Source: Cryptomeria japonica
Lineage: Eukaryota > Streptophyta > Pinopsida > Cupressales > Cupressaceae
NCBI RefSeq assembly: GCF_030272615.1
Contig: NC_081405.1
Location: 574,337,252-574,401,251 of the forward strand
Direction: 5' to 3'
Length of the DNA stretch: 64,000 nucleotides
Under the pieces are notes generated by a model that was not told the origin of the DNA, made no database searches, and saw only the letters and a list, made by a program, of their open reading frames with translations. Below, one piece after another: positions 24,601-33,580 of the stretch; the stretch's first letter is position 1; each line of letters starts with the position of its first letter. A program made the position numbers and the translations under genes.

Positions 24601-24971
24601 AAAGAGCCTATTGCTCAAGACACGAATGACAATGATTCAATTTTAGTGCACCAATTGAAGTGTTTGCTAGTCTATGAAAACAAGGCACACAATAAAAATC
24701 CAAAAACCCTTGCCAAAGACCTGCAACAAAGAGTTGTTAGTAGTTTGGATTGTTTCAAATAATCACCCCTTCCTGCAAGCACATAAGTTAGGTAAATTTT
24801 AAATCCAAAAGACTTTGTGAAAATAGGGGCCTTCAACCAAATGATTTTGCTTTCAAAACAAGCTACACCAATTTTGTTAGCTAGATCTGAAAATGTTAGC
24901 TCAAAATAAACCAGATCTGAAACCCTAAACGCAAAATCAAAAACTGAATCAATAAACCCAAAATTTGAAAC

Positions 24972-25238
24972 TGGTGAACACAAATGCGATTACCCTCAAC
25001 ACAGATGCGACTTCGTGACACAGACGCGGTTCTGTGAGACACAGACACGGCTACAGAATGCAGACGTGACTTTTGGACACAGATGCAGCTAAAAACACCT
25101 CAGACGCGACTTAATAACACAAACGCGCTTTTTTGGAACTTGCAAAATAAAAAACTGCTAATAACACAGACGTGATTCCAGATGTCACAGACGTGCTAGA
25201 AAATCAAAAATGCGATCCGAAAGTGCGCAGACGTGAAA
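24972..25238 (-). repeat. CpG-containing short repeats, cluster A (Tat leader)
   Basis: About twelve copies of a word close to ACACAGACGCGACTT on the plus strand, starting near 24977, 24998, 25018, 25039, 25057, 25077, 25099, 25118, 25163, 25186, 25206 and 25225. In the element's own orientation the word reads AAGTCGCGTCTGTGT. Spacing is 18-25 bases with one longer gap. It lies just inside the primer binding site, in the 5' leader. Confidence 0.75.
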
Positions 25239-25324
25239 ATATCAAAATGTTGCCGAAAATGTTAGATCTGCAACTTCAAAACATAAAATCTGCAACAAGG
25301 ATGTTAAATGCAAAAGGGACAAGA

Positions 25325-25342
25325 GTCCCACCGGGTGTGCCA
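25325..25342 (-). other. Primer binding site of the Tat element
   Basis: On the minus strand TGGCACACCCGGTGGGAC begins three bases inside the 5' LTR edge. Its complement, ending GGTGTGCCA, has the form of a tRNA 3' end with CCA. I could not assign which tRNA it is. Confidence 0.75.
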
Positions 25343-25345
25343 AAA

Positions 25346-26114
25346 TGTATATGGTGAAAATGGATACAATAATAACGATATTGAAAGGCTAAATGAATTC
25401 AACCACAAAACCCTAGCCTCACAACAACAAAGATCCACCATAACATATGAAGATTACTTAAGACAATGCACATCAAATGAAATCACAAAGATTATACCAT
25501 CACATGTCCAATAGGGTTTTGATCTCCATTCTTCCTATCTCCATTGATCTTGTGTGATGCATTTGCTCTCAGATTTTATGTGCACAAGAGCTCAACAAAG
25601 AACGGAATGTGGTTGCAAGTAGGATCGTAGTGTAGTCAATTGCATAAAAGATGATTCATTAGGGTTTGATAATGAAGGAACCATCTCCTTATATAGAAGA
25701 CACTATATGAAATGGAGGGATAAGATTGAGAGGTGTAAAAGGAGGTCGGCTATGATTAGAGGGTAGGTAAAAGAAATAATAAAATAATGAAAGCAGTAGA
25801 TAGTGTAGGAATTAAGAGATGAATGACATGTGTCATGGGTAGAAAAGGTTAATGAATTAATTAAATAAATAAAGATTTATTTAATTAATAGAAGAAGTGG
25901 GATCAATTAAATAAATAAGATATTTATTTAATTTAGGAAAAGGATAATTTAAATAAATAAATGTATTTATTTAAATGAGAAATAAGGCTAGAAGAGGATA
26001 AATGAATTAATTAAATAAATAAAGATTTATTTAATTAATAGAAGAATTAGGCTTAGATAATTAAATAAATAAAAATATTTATTTAATTAGACTGGACAAT
26101 TTTGGGTGTCTACA
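25346..26114 (-). repeat. 5' LTR of the Tat element
   Basis: 769 bases with TG...CA ends (TGTATATGG at 25346, TCTACA at 26114), followed by the target duplication GAAAT. Five AT-rich palindromes of the type AATTAAATAAATAA..TTATTTATTTAATT lie at about 25855-26095, at the start of the LTR in element orientation (the U3 part). Confidence 0.93.
25687..25695 (-). promoter_or_regulatory. TATA box in Tat 5' LTR
   Basis: On the minus strand the sequence reads TATATAAGG, a good plant TATA box in the middle of the 5' LTR. The other LTR has TACATAAGG at this position, so only this copy keeps the motif. Confidence 0.6.
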
Positions 26115-26428
26115 GAAATCATAGCCTTTTGTCTAAAATGATTAGCTAGCATAAAATGATGCCCAAAAACATTAGTATAGAAACTCTCATGGGATAAATA
26201 TTGCATAAGTAACTCAAGGATAACTACCCAAAACGGTTTGTTAGAGCCAATTTCAAAGCCGCTCTTTGGCTTCCTAACCAAATATTTTCCCTCTTTCCCT
26301 TAAGTAAATTTATTGACTGCTTGGTTTGAGGCATTTTTGTCTCTGAATACCTTCTTACCATTCATTTTCATACCCATAATCTTGGAGATAAACTCTTCAG
26401 CCAGGTCCACCTTCTTCCCATATGTCAT
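26115..26428 (-). pseudogene. 5' part of the unknown ORF split by the Tat insertion
   Basis: Minus strand, from an ATG at 26428 preceded in frame by a stop. It begins MTYGKKVDLAEEFISKIMGM and runs to the insertion point, where KAMIS joins FPFYLLYSLNEG at 13464. One TAA interrupts it near 26302. A possible Trp/Leu/Tyr-rich folded region follows (FWVVILELLMQYLSHESFY). The family is not recognised; the 3' part is at 12626-13464. The ORF had at least one stop besides the insertion, so it is not certain that the insertion killed it. Confidence 0.55.
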
Positions 26429-27539
26429 TCCCTAAAATTTTCATCATGAAAAACCATTTTTTTATGCCAGTTTCGCTAGATTATAAATAATATTAAAGAA
26501 ATAAAGGACATAAGTATGAATAAGTGAGTCGGGGTATCAACCCTAGATTGATACTAAGGTCTATCCAATCCAAATTGATGGGATACTTATAGATTAGCGT
26601 TTAGGTAAAGTAGTCTCTTGTCTATTTCATATTGATGAAATGTGTTTAGTTAACCCTTAAGAATTGGTTAGGCATTACCTAGTAGAGTTATTTTTATGGG
26701 GTCATTTAGAAATATTGACTAAGTTGTTGAGGTTCATCTCAATGAGATTTGATGTCATAAATTATTATGATTCCACCAAACAATTTTTTTATTAGATCCT
26801 TTAACTCTTAAAAGTTAAGTCACAATGTGATCCCTCAATGTTGGTGTTTGCAACCAACTCTTTTTATTCTCCAACATAATGTACGCAACTTGGACTCTAT
26901 ATTGTTTCCTTTATGAACTTCAAAATATTAATAACATTTAACAATTTTCACATTTCCATAAAATAAGCCGATTATTAATCTTAAAGTTCTTTAATTTATA
27001 AATAAATGGTCCAATTCTTAATATACAAAGTTTGTCATTATGTAAATGTCATAGTATTTAACTTTCTATTTTATTTTCTAGATACTTTAATGTTATCCAC
27101 TTCAACTTTTAATTTTGGAAAAAATAATATTAAATATTAAATAAATAGATTATATTGGCATCGATATTCAAAAAAAATTTATATAATTATGTGGAATAAA
27201 TAATTTATAGAAAGCAATTCATATCATAAAATGAAAATAAATTTTTAATCCTATTTTTTGTAAAATCATAAGACAATATAAAATGAAAATATTTCTATAT
27301 CACTTTTTAACTAAATGATAGGATTAAATAAAAATAAAATGAAAATGAAAATATTTCTTATATCCTTCTCCAAATACCTATCATATTTTAATGTGATCAA
27401 TTGATTAAAATAGATGTTTAAGAATATCTCTCGATTTATTCTATATATATAATATTAAAAATAGATTACTTATGAAATGTTACCTCATTCTGTCAACATT
27501 CGTGCCTAATCATTCTCAACTCTTAATTTGCTGGAGCGA
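26429..27539. other. AT-rich non-coding DNA upstream of the RING gene
   Basis: No gene or element seen. The last 150 bases are the likely promoter region of the gene at 27612. Runs of A/T and the repeated phrase AAATGAAAATATTTCTTAT (near 27280 and 27340) are the only local repeats noticed. Confidence 0.55.
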
Positions 27540-27550
27540 TATATATAAAA
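27540..27550 (+). promoter_or_regulatory. TATA box of the RING gene
   Basis: TATATATAAAA, 62-72 bases before the ATG at 27612. Transcription would be expected to start near 27570-27580, leaving about 35-40 bases of 5' untranslated RNA. This rules against the earlier in-frame ATG at 27555, which would lie upstream of the transcript start. Confidence 0.65.
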
Positions 27551-27611
27551 GGAGGTGAGATTATTATTACTCAACTATTCCAAGTTAAAACTCCACAACT
27601 CATTTAAGAAA

Positions 27612-28274
27612 ATGGCAGAGCAAAGAGAAGCAGATTTTTTTGATATGATGAGAGGTAAGATAACCGACCTAAAGAATCGTGCGTGTGCATTGAAAAGTGA
27701 TGTGATTAGAGAGAAAACGTCGTACGAAGCAGAGCCGCAAAAGCAAGCTGATAAGTTTGCATTTCATGTTAACCTGTTTCACTATGTTCTTCATAGGTTA
27801 GAGGAGGAGCTTTACGCTTACGAACTCACACTGGGCTGGTGTACGTGCGACATTATTCCAGGGCATGAATGTATGAGAAGACACTGTGACCCAATGAGAA
27901 ATATCGATGTTATTTTGACCGAAGCAAAAGATTTGATTTGGGAACATTGGTCAACCGATCTGGAACAAAAAGTAGAGAGACATAAGGAGAGGGAGATAAG
28001 ACAAGTGGTGGCAGATTTTCCTAGCATCAAAATTTCAGAGGATGAGGTGAATGAAAATGTTAGGTGTGCGATTTGTTTATCTGATTTTGAAGCGGCAGAA
28101 GAGGCACGCCAGTTGCGTTGCCGCCACATATTTCACAGTAAATGTATTGAAGAATGGTTGAAGAGGAAAAATCAGTGTCCCCTCTGCAGGTGGCCATTAT
28201 ATTGGAAAACATATTGGATGGAAGTGGTGGGAGATGGAGAGATCGGCACAATTAAGGTTGCTTTTGAAGTCTAG
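27612..28274 (+). CDS. Intronless RING-H2 finger protein, probable E3 ubiquitin ligase
   Basis: 220 residues, the only intact host-like gene in the window. The C-terminal RING-H2 is complete: Cys152, Cys155, Cys170, His172, His175, Cys178, Cys189 and Cys192, with normal spacing and Trp182 between the zinc sites. It should bind an E2 enzyme and transfer ubiquitin. The N-terminal 140 residues are charged and helical with two Cys/His-containing turns (about 77-92), and no known domain was recognised. There is no signal peptide or membrane segment, so it is probably cytosolic or nuclear. The start at 27612 is chosen over the in-frame ATG at 27555 because of the TATA box position. After the stop come AT-rich sequence and a local duplication (28327-28698). 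A truncated paralogue of its last 35 codons lies at 49441-49548. The substrate is unknown. Confidence 0.85.
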   Translation: MAEQREADFFDMMRGKITDLKNRACALKSDVIREKTSYEAEPQKQADKFAFHVNLFHYVLHRLEEELYAYELTLGWCTCDIIPGHECMRRHCDPMRNIDVILTEAKDLIWEHWSTDLEQKVERHKEREIRQVVADFPSIKISEDEVNENVRCAICLSDFEAAEEARQLRCRHIFHSKCIEEWLKRKNQCPLCRWPLYWKTYWMEVVGDGEIGTIKVAFEV

Positions 28275-28326
28275 TTTTCGTGGATAATTTGTGCAAGAGT
28301 TTAAATATTGCTTGTTTTAAGTCAGT

Positions 28327-28698
28327 AAGAATAGTTTTGTTTTAAAAATATTTTTGAGCAATGAAATAATGAATGTTTAAGAATGATTTTTTTTCATAAC
28401 AGAATAGATGTATTTTTTGTTTTATTTTAAAATTAGATTTTAAAGTCATAAAATTTTAAATAATTTGTTCAAATAATTATTTTATTCATTATGAATGGAT
28501 TCAATTGTATTATTTTTGAAGAGTATTATACTATTACTCAAGTAAGCTATTGCTAATCAAGTTTCTTTAAGAATAGTTTTGTTTTAAAAATATTTTTGAG
28601 AAATGTAATAATGAATGTTTAAGAATGATTTTATTTCATAACAGAATAAATCTATTTTTTGTTTTATTTTAAAATTAGACTTTAAATTCATAAAATTT
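28327..28698. repeat. Direct duplication downstream of the RING gene
   Basis: About 135 bases beginning TAAGAATAGTTTTGTTTTAA at 28327 recur from 28568, a period of 241 bases, with few differences. The first copy covers the probable 3' untranslated region of the RING gene. The second copy ends at the hairpin at 28693. Confidence 0.85.
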
Positions 28699-28739
28699 TA
28701 AAAAGTTGTCATTATTATCATGACAACTTTTTAAAATTT
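28693..28739. repeat. Perfect 20-bp inverted repeat, 7-base loop
   Basis: The arm AAATTTTAAAAAGTTGTCAT (28693-28712) and its exact complement (28720-28739) are separated by TATTATC. The core GTTGTCAT..ATGACAAC is shared with the palindrome in the chromovirus LTR at 40490-40509. It could act as a transcript-end hairpin, or be the remnant of a small inverted-repeat element. Confidence 0.85.
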
Positions 28740-29170
28740 GGTTAGGTTGGTTTTTGGCAGTTTGAAATTGTAACCCACTTGGATGGGCATAAATAGGCCT
28801 TTGTCACAGCACCCAAGTTTTTCTTGTTGAATTTTGAAAGTTTTACTAAATGAAGTTGGAGATTTTTGTTCATACAAAAATGTTTCAGTCTGATTCTCAT
28901 TATTTTTAATTCTGAAATTCAGCATATTTTCATTAGAAGTAGATTGGATATGGTAGAGAAGTGAATTACCTTCATTTAATCTTTTTTAGCATTGAGATCC
29001 ATTGAAATTTGAAGAAGATATCACTATTTTTCCAAAAACTATCAAAACACTCACTAAGGTTTCCAATGAGTGGGAAAAAAATGTATTTTTGGCCTTTTCA
29101 CCGTTAAAAACTCACACCACTGGTTGGAAAGGCTCTTGTAAATATCCATTTTAATTTCTCTTTCTTGCAG

Positions 29171-29576
29171 GTCTCCAAAACCTCTAAGACAAACGCTAGA
29201 TTTGATTGATTGGTCTAATACTCATCATGTATTGGACCTCTGGGATAGCAACATAGAAAAAGTGGAATATAAGATAGGTGAGAGTGAAGTGCCCTGGATG
29301 GAATGTTGGAAGAGATGTGTGGGACCCGTGCACACCCCACAGAAGCATTTAAAAGACATTCAAAAGTGCCATAGACCATATATTAATGACTGTCCTAAGG
29401 GTACTAATTATGACAATCACAATTTTACCTGTGACTGCCTACTCAAACAAGTTGTGTTTGAAAACCCCGGGTGTGGATATGTAATGGTAATGAAATGTCC
29501 TAAGAGTAGCCCTTACACCAGTATGCACAAACCTTGGTGTCACAACGGTGTTGGTGTGGCCTTGGGCCAATGGTGA
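29171..29576 (+). CDS. Possible last exon of a cysteine-rich protein, unknown family
   Basis: A good 3' splice site (TTTCTTGCAG ending at 29170) opens a frame of about 135 codons, from codon 29172, ending at TGA 29574-29576. The product has nine cysteines in about 100 residues (MECWKRC, then spaced Cys, a CDC pair, GC, KC, WC) plus many Trp, Pro and Tyr residues, which suggests a disulphide-rich secreted domain. I found no convincing first exon with a signal peptide upstream. A TATA-like CATAAATAGG at 28789 could be its promoter. The family is not recognised; it could also be a fragment. Confidence 0.35.
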
Positions 29577-31509
29577 TTGACTTTTACAATTAGTACAATG
29601 ATCTCAAACATAATTTATGGTGTTTTATAACTCTAATGTCCCAATCTACTTGTATATATTTTCACAAAACAATGAACAAACCAACCATAGCTATTAATAA
29701 GTTTTCCCCATAAAATGCATGCAAAATGTATCATCATTGATAGGATAAGTGACTTGCATTTAGTAAGAGACCTCAATGAGTGGAGTTTCATGCTGAAAAG
29801 AGTCCTTGCAATAAAGATATTGAAATCAACAAGACATTATACATTAAAAAATCCACAGGGAAGATCTAATATTTATGAATGAAATTGCAAATCAATCTAA
29901 GTTACATGTTTGATATCTTACTAATATCATGGCAACATAAAATGTATATATGCACTCAACATACCTCTTTGCTTGTTTATTTGAGAATGTTGCTAGGAAT
30001 TAATAGGTGAATTCATGGTAGAAAGAATAGAACAAGGCACAATAGCCTAGGGATAGGAAAGATTGACTTGCTACTCTTCAATTTCATATTGTAGTTTAAT
30101 ACATATTGTGGAATTTTTTAGACTGTATGTCTTAATATATGTTGTACTAAATGTCTCTTGGTGGGCATTATACATGATAATTCATTTCTTTTCATTGACC
30201 AAAGGGGGACAAAAATATTTCACCAAAAGGACATCCTAACCGATTCTCGTTGAATTGGAAGCGAGAAAAAAAAAAAAAAAAATTGTTGAAATATAATCTT
30301 TACAATTCTGTCATCACGAGTGCAAACAATCCAGTGAGGAGGATAAAGCTGAATATTTTGATGAGGATCAGAACCATCCAATCTAGGAGGCATAATATGA
30401 GACTCTTTCTAAACCAGTTCTAAGGGCTATTATGATTTGAAGCTTCTCTTAAATCCTCACATTATGTTGTCACATAAGAGAAATGTGAAGCAGAACTGGG
30501 CAGAGCAGATTCAAAGTCTTAGAATGAGGTTGATATATATGGATGGTAATATTTGAAAGGATATATGAAGGATATATGAAGGCCGTGGTAGAAGAGAATA
30601 TTTACTTCACACTAAGTGAAGTTATGGAGGTAGTTGCCATGGATGTAAAGTGGGGAGTGTAAAGGAGTCTTTGGATTCATGAAGAATATTAAGGAGAAAA
30701 GGTTAGTTATATCAAGGAAAAATAAAGAAAAAGGGAAGTGATAAATAAGGGAGGAAGAAAATAGGGAAGAAACTGAGGAAATAAAGAGGGAGATCTAATT
30801 TATTTTGGTATGTAGCCTCTACTACTCTTTTTCTTGTTGAATGATTTTGCGATATTTTGAGAAGACTACAAGGCATGAAATAATGGTCATAAAGCATGAA
30901 GGAGATATGTAAAGCACAAACCATTCAAATGAATACATACAAGGCATAAATCATACATGTAAACCATGAAGTAATACATAAATACACATAAGGTACAAGC
31001 ATATATGAGAAAGGTTCTCATCGAGTGGACATGCTAAAAGACACATCGATCATGAAGCATACAAGAGAGAGGTATTCATGGAATAGACATTTGAAAAAAT
31101 CTCATTCATGAAGTAACAAAATGATAAAGAAAATGTCAAGTAAAAAAGAACTTACAAGGATGAGGCATATTCATAACTTTTGCAGTCCCACCATGGATAT
31201 CAACACTAGAAGCAACTCATACAATTAGTGTACATACAAGACAATATGGGAGTTCATTATACCCAACAACTTGTGGTGTTGTTGTTCGTGTTGGCTCTGT
31301 CAGGCCCTACAATTAAGATTCAATATACATTATTCAATAAGATTAATTATTCAACACAATAAAATATGGAAAAGTGTGTTATATTATTGAGCTTCACTTG
31401 GTTTTGAGAATAGCTTAATATTCTCTACTTAACATGGCCAACCACATGAAGGTGGAAGCTCATTTTCTCCCCCTCGCCCTAGCATCACTCTAAATTCCCT
31501 ATTCAAATC
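29577..31509. other. AT-rich non-coding DNA
   Basis: No gene recognised. A run of about 18 A at 30265-30282 stands alone, with no identifiable SINE or LINE body before it. From 30880 to 31100 short words such as AAGCATGAA and ACATAAG recur irregularly. Confidence 0.5.
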
Positions 31510-31700
31510 TAACATTCATTCAATAATTCTTTCTACCATAAATAAAATATAACATTCATTCATTAATATCACATAATGTTCATTAACACATAACATTGAT
31601 TAACATTAATTAACATGCAACATTCATCAATATTAATTAACACATTTCATTCATAACCATTCATTAGCACATAGTTACATTCATTAACACATTAAAATCA
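31510..31700. repeat. Degenerate short tandem repeat (TAACATTCATTAACACA-like)
   Basis: About ten imperfect copies of a 14-20 base word built from AACATTCATT and TTAACACA, lying just downstream of the 3' end of the En/Spm-like gene on the minus strand. Confidence 0.6.
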
Positions 31701-31738
31701 GTCATTATCAAATAAGGTAGATGACAATTATTTATTTT

Positions 31739-33580
31739 TTATTTTTTGTTTGAAGCTATGACAATACTATGTGGAATATCGTTTTCTTCATCATTTCCCC
31801 CCTCTTCAATTTTTTCGCCCTTTGCTCGTGATCTCTATGTATGCCTAGTCCTATACTAAGGATGAGGACATTGAAGTGAAAGGGGGTCCTCTACAATAAC
31901 AAAGAAATGGGTTAAATTCAAAACATTTTTTATTATTGTTACAAGTATTTCATTAATTTAGATAACATAACTATTGCGGTCTTTACTTGATGGGGCCACA
32001 TCATTTTGTCTAGTCTCAACCTCAACATGTTGAACACCCTCTAGATCATCTGGAATTGAAATATTAAAGGTTACATTAATATTGAACACCAATTGCAATT
32101 TTATTTACTTAAAGGAATAATATTGGTCCTCTTTACCTGATTGGGGAACATCACGTTCTTGATGTTGTGTACCTGGATCATGCTCCACTTGTTCACCATC
32201 GACTACATGCTCTAAAATATTAACAAAAATGGTTACATTAATTACTACTTTAATTACAAAATAAGATGTTTAATTTTATTAATAATAACATAAATAAATT
32301 TGAATAGCAAATGAATACCTCCACTACTAGGATGCACATCTGGACCTTCATGTGCAGGTGGTGTTTCACGATTAGTAGGCTGCATTCCAATGTCATGCAC
32401 ATTGTTATTTACCTTATTTACCTATGTGATGGATGCACCAGAATATTGTGTTTGCCCACTCATTTCTCGTAGCCGATCATCCATAGTTGTATAGCCTTGC
32501 TAGTAGGAAATTCTCTTTTCATCGTCTATGGGCGCTCTATTGAATTTAGAGCCTTGCATTTTTGCTTGGTATCATGAATTTTTCTTGCATTGTTTGATTA
32601 AAAAAAATCGTTTGCAATTTATAAATATTTTGATGTGATATTTCTTTTACAGATACTTACAATTCATGCGACAAGTTTCATATAACCACCAGAGCCAAGT
32701 TTGTGTTGCTCGTTCTTTTCTTGTCTTGCCATGGTTACCTTTGACGTGTCACTCAGTCTATGAAAATTTTGAAATATGTTAGATTATATAGATATAAAGA
32801 GTAATTATTTAGTACATAATTACATTCTTAATAGTATCCCATACCTTCTTTTGGCATCTGGTGGTGTATTTCCTTTTTTCCTTTCAATTCTCTCCTTGGC
32901 ATCCAAAAATAGGTCCTTCCACTCCCTCTCTGGAATCATGGGGGCATGCTCATACTTTAGGTTCTTCTCTAAATGGGTCTTGTATTGGTCCCTCACATAC
33001 TTTAGATATGTGCCAACTTTTTCAAGGAGCTTGGTTTTATCAAAGGTGTCATTTACAAACAACTCAACTATATGGTTTGTTAATTCATCTTTTAACCTTT
33101 TTCTTGGTCATTCCACCTTTTAAAGAAAAAATAAACCTGTTAGATTCAGAAATGAACTAAAGCTATATTTATTATAGTTCAAGAAATGGATCAAAGGAAA
33201 ACTATTCTAGCAATGATATGAAATCAAAATAGTGGATTAGGGTTAGTTCACGTATGATGTACCACCTTTTAGGTATGGTGGGCCTAAATATCTGCGATGC
33301 AATGTCACTAAGATTTTTATAAAAAATATCAGTTCCTGCAAAAATTCATGGTATCATTAGTACAAAATGAGTGATCAGAAAGTAAATTACAATTAGAATA
33401 TATATAATAATGATTTTAAAGTACCTAGAGCCTTCTGTATCTTTAAGGGAATCATTCCTTCATCACTCACCACCAATGTGGCTTCTAACGTTCTCATACT
33501 AGAAATATGAGAAGATCCAAAAAATGATCGTATGTTATCAGCAATAGTCACCTCTAGCACATCCTCATGTGCATATCATG
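31739..33580 (-). pseudogene. Multi-exon En/Spm (CACTA)-type transposase-associated gene, decayed
   Basis: Eight exons can be read on the minus strand from splice signals: 33425-33580, a piece ending at 33335, 32845-33116, 32661-32757, 32319-32552, 32137-32211, 31987-32049 and 31739-31890. The core (HAPMIPEREWKDLFLDAKER near 32910, then HKLGSGGYMK near 32685) resembles the plant Transposase_24 family linked to En/Spm elements. The C-terminal exons are acidic and Gln/Pro-rich, and the last is Lys/Glu-rich, ending at TAA 31739-31741. In-frame stops (TGA in exons 1, 3 and 4; TAG twice in the last exon; one in exon 5) and a frame mismatch at exon 4/5 show decay. No CACTA termini were found. Family assignment rests on motif memory. 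Confidence 0.6.

Larger units (their letters stand above)
13465..26114 (-). mobile_element. Ty3/Gypsy LTR retrotransposon, Tat type, with G-patch and second RNase H
   Basis: A 12.65 kb element on the minus strand. LTRs are at 25346-26114 (5') and 13465-14191 (3', lacking its first 52 bases). The target duplication GAAAT is perfect at 13460-13464 and 26115-26119. Gag, protease, G-patch, reverse transcriptase, degenerate RNase H, a second archaeal-like RNase H and integrase lie in one reading frame from 23146 to 15628, apart from one frameshift near 17650-17676. A separate RNase H after the polymerase-linked one, plus the long leader (2.2 kb) and long 3' non-coding part (1.4 kb), are Tat-lineage features. 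About a dozen differences over 727 aligned LTR bases (eye count) make it the youngest element here. In-frame stops make it non-autonomous. Confidence 0.94.

Noticed and set aside
27555-27611. Upstream ATG giving the RING protein 19 more residues
   Set aside because: It lies about 5 bases after the TATA box, upstream of the expected transcript start, so the ATG at 27612 is preferred.
30265-30282. Run of about 18 A as a possible retroposon tail
   Set aside because: No SINE A/B boxes, LINE body or flanking duplication could be recognised before it.
31510-31700. Possible CRISPR-like array
   Set aside because: The copies are degenerate and contiguous with no unique spacers, and the sequence is plant nuclear; it is a decayed tandem repeat.
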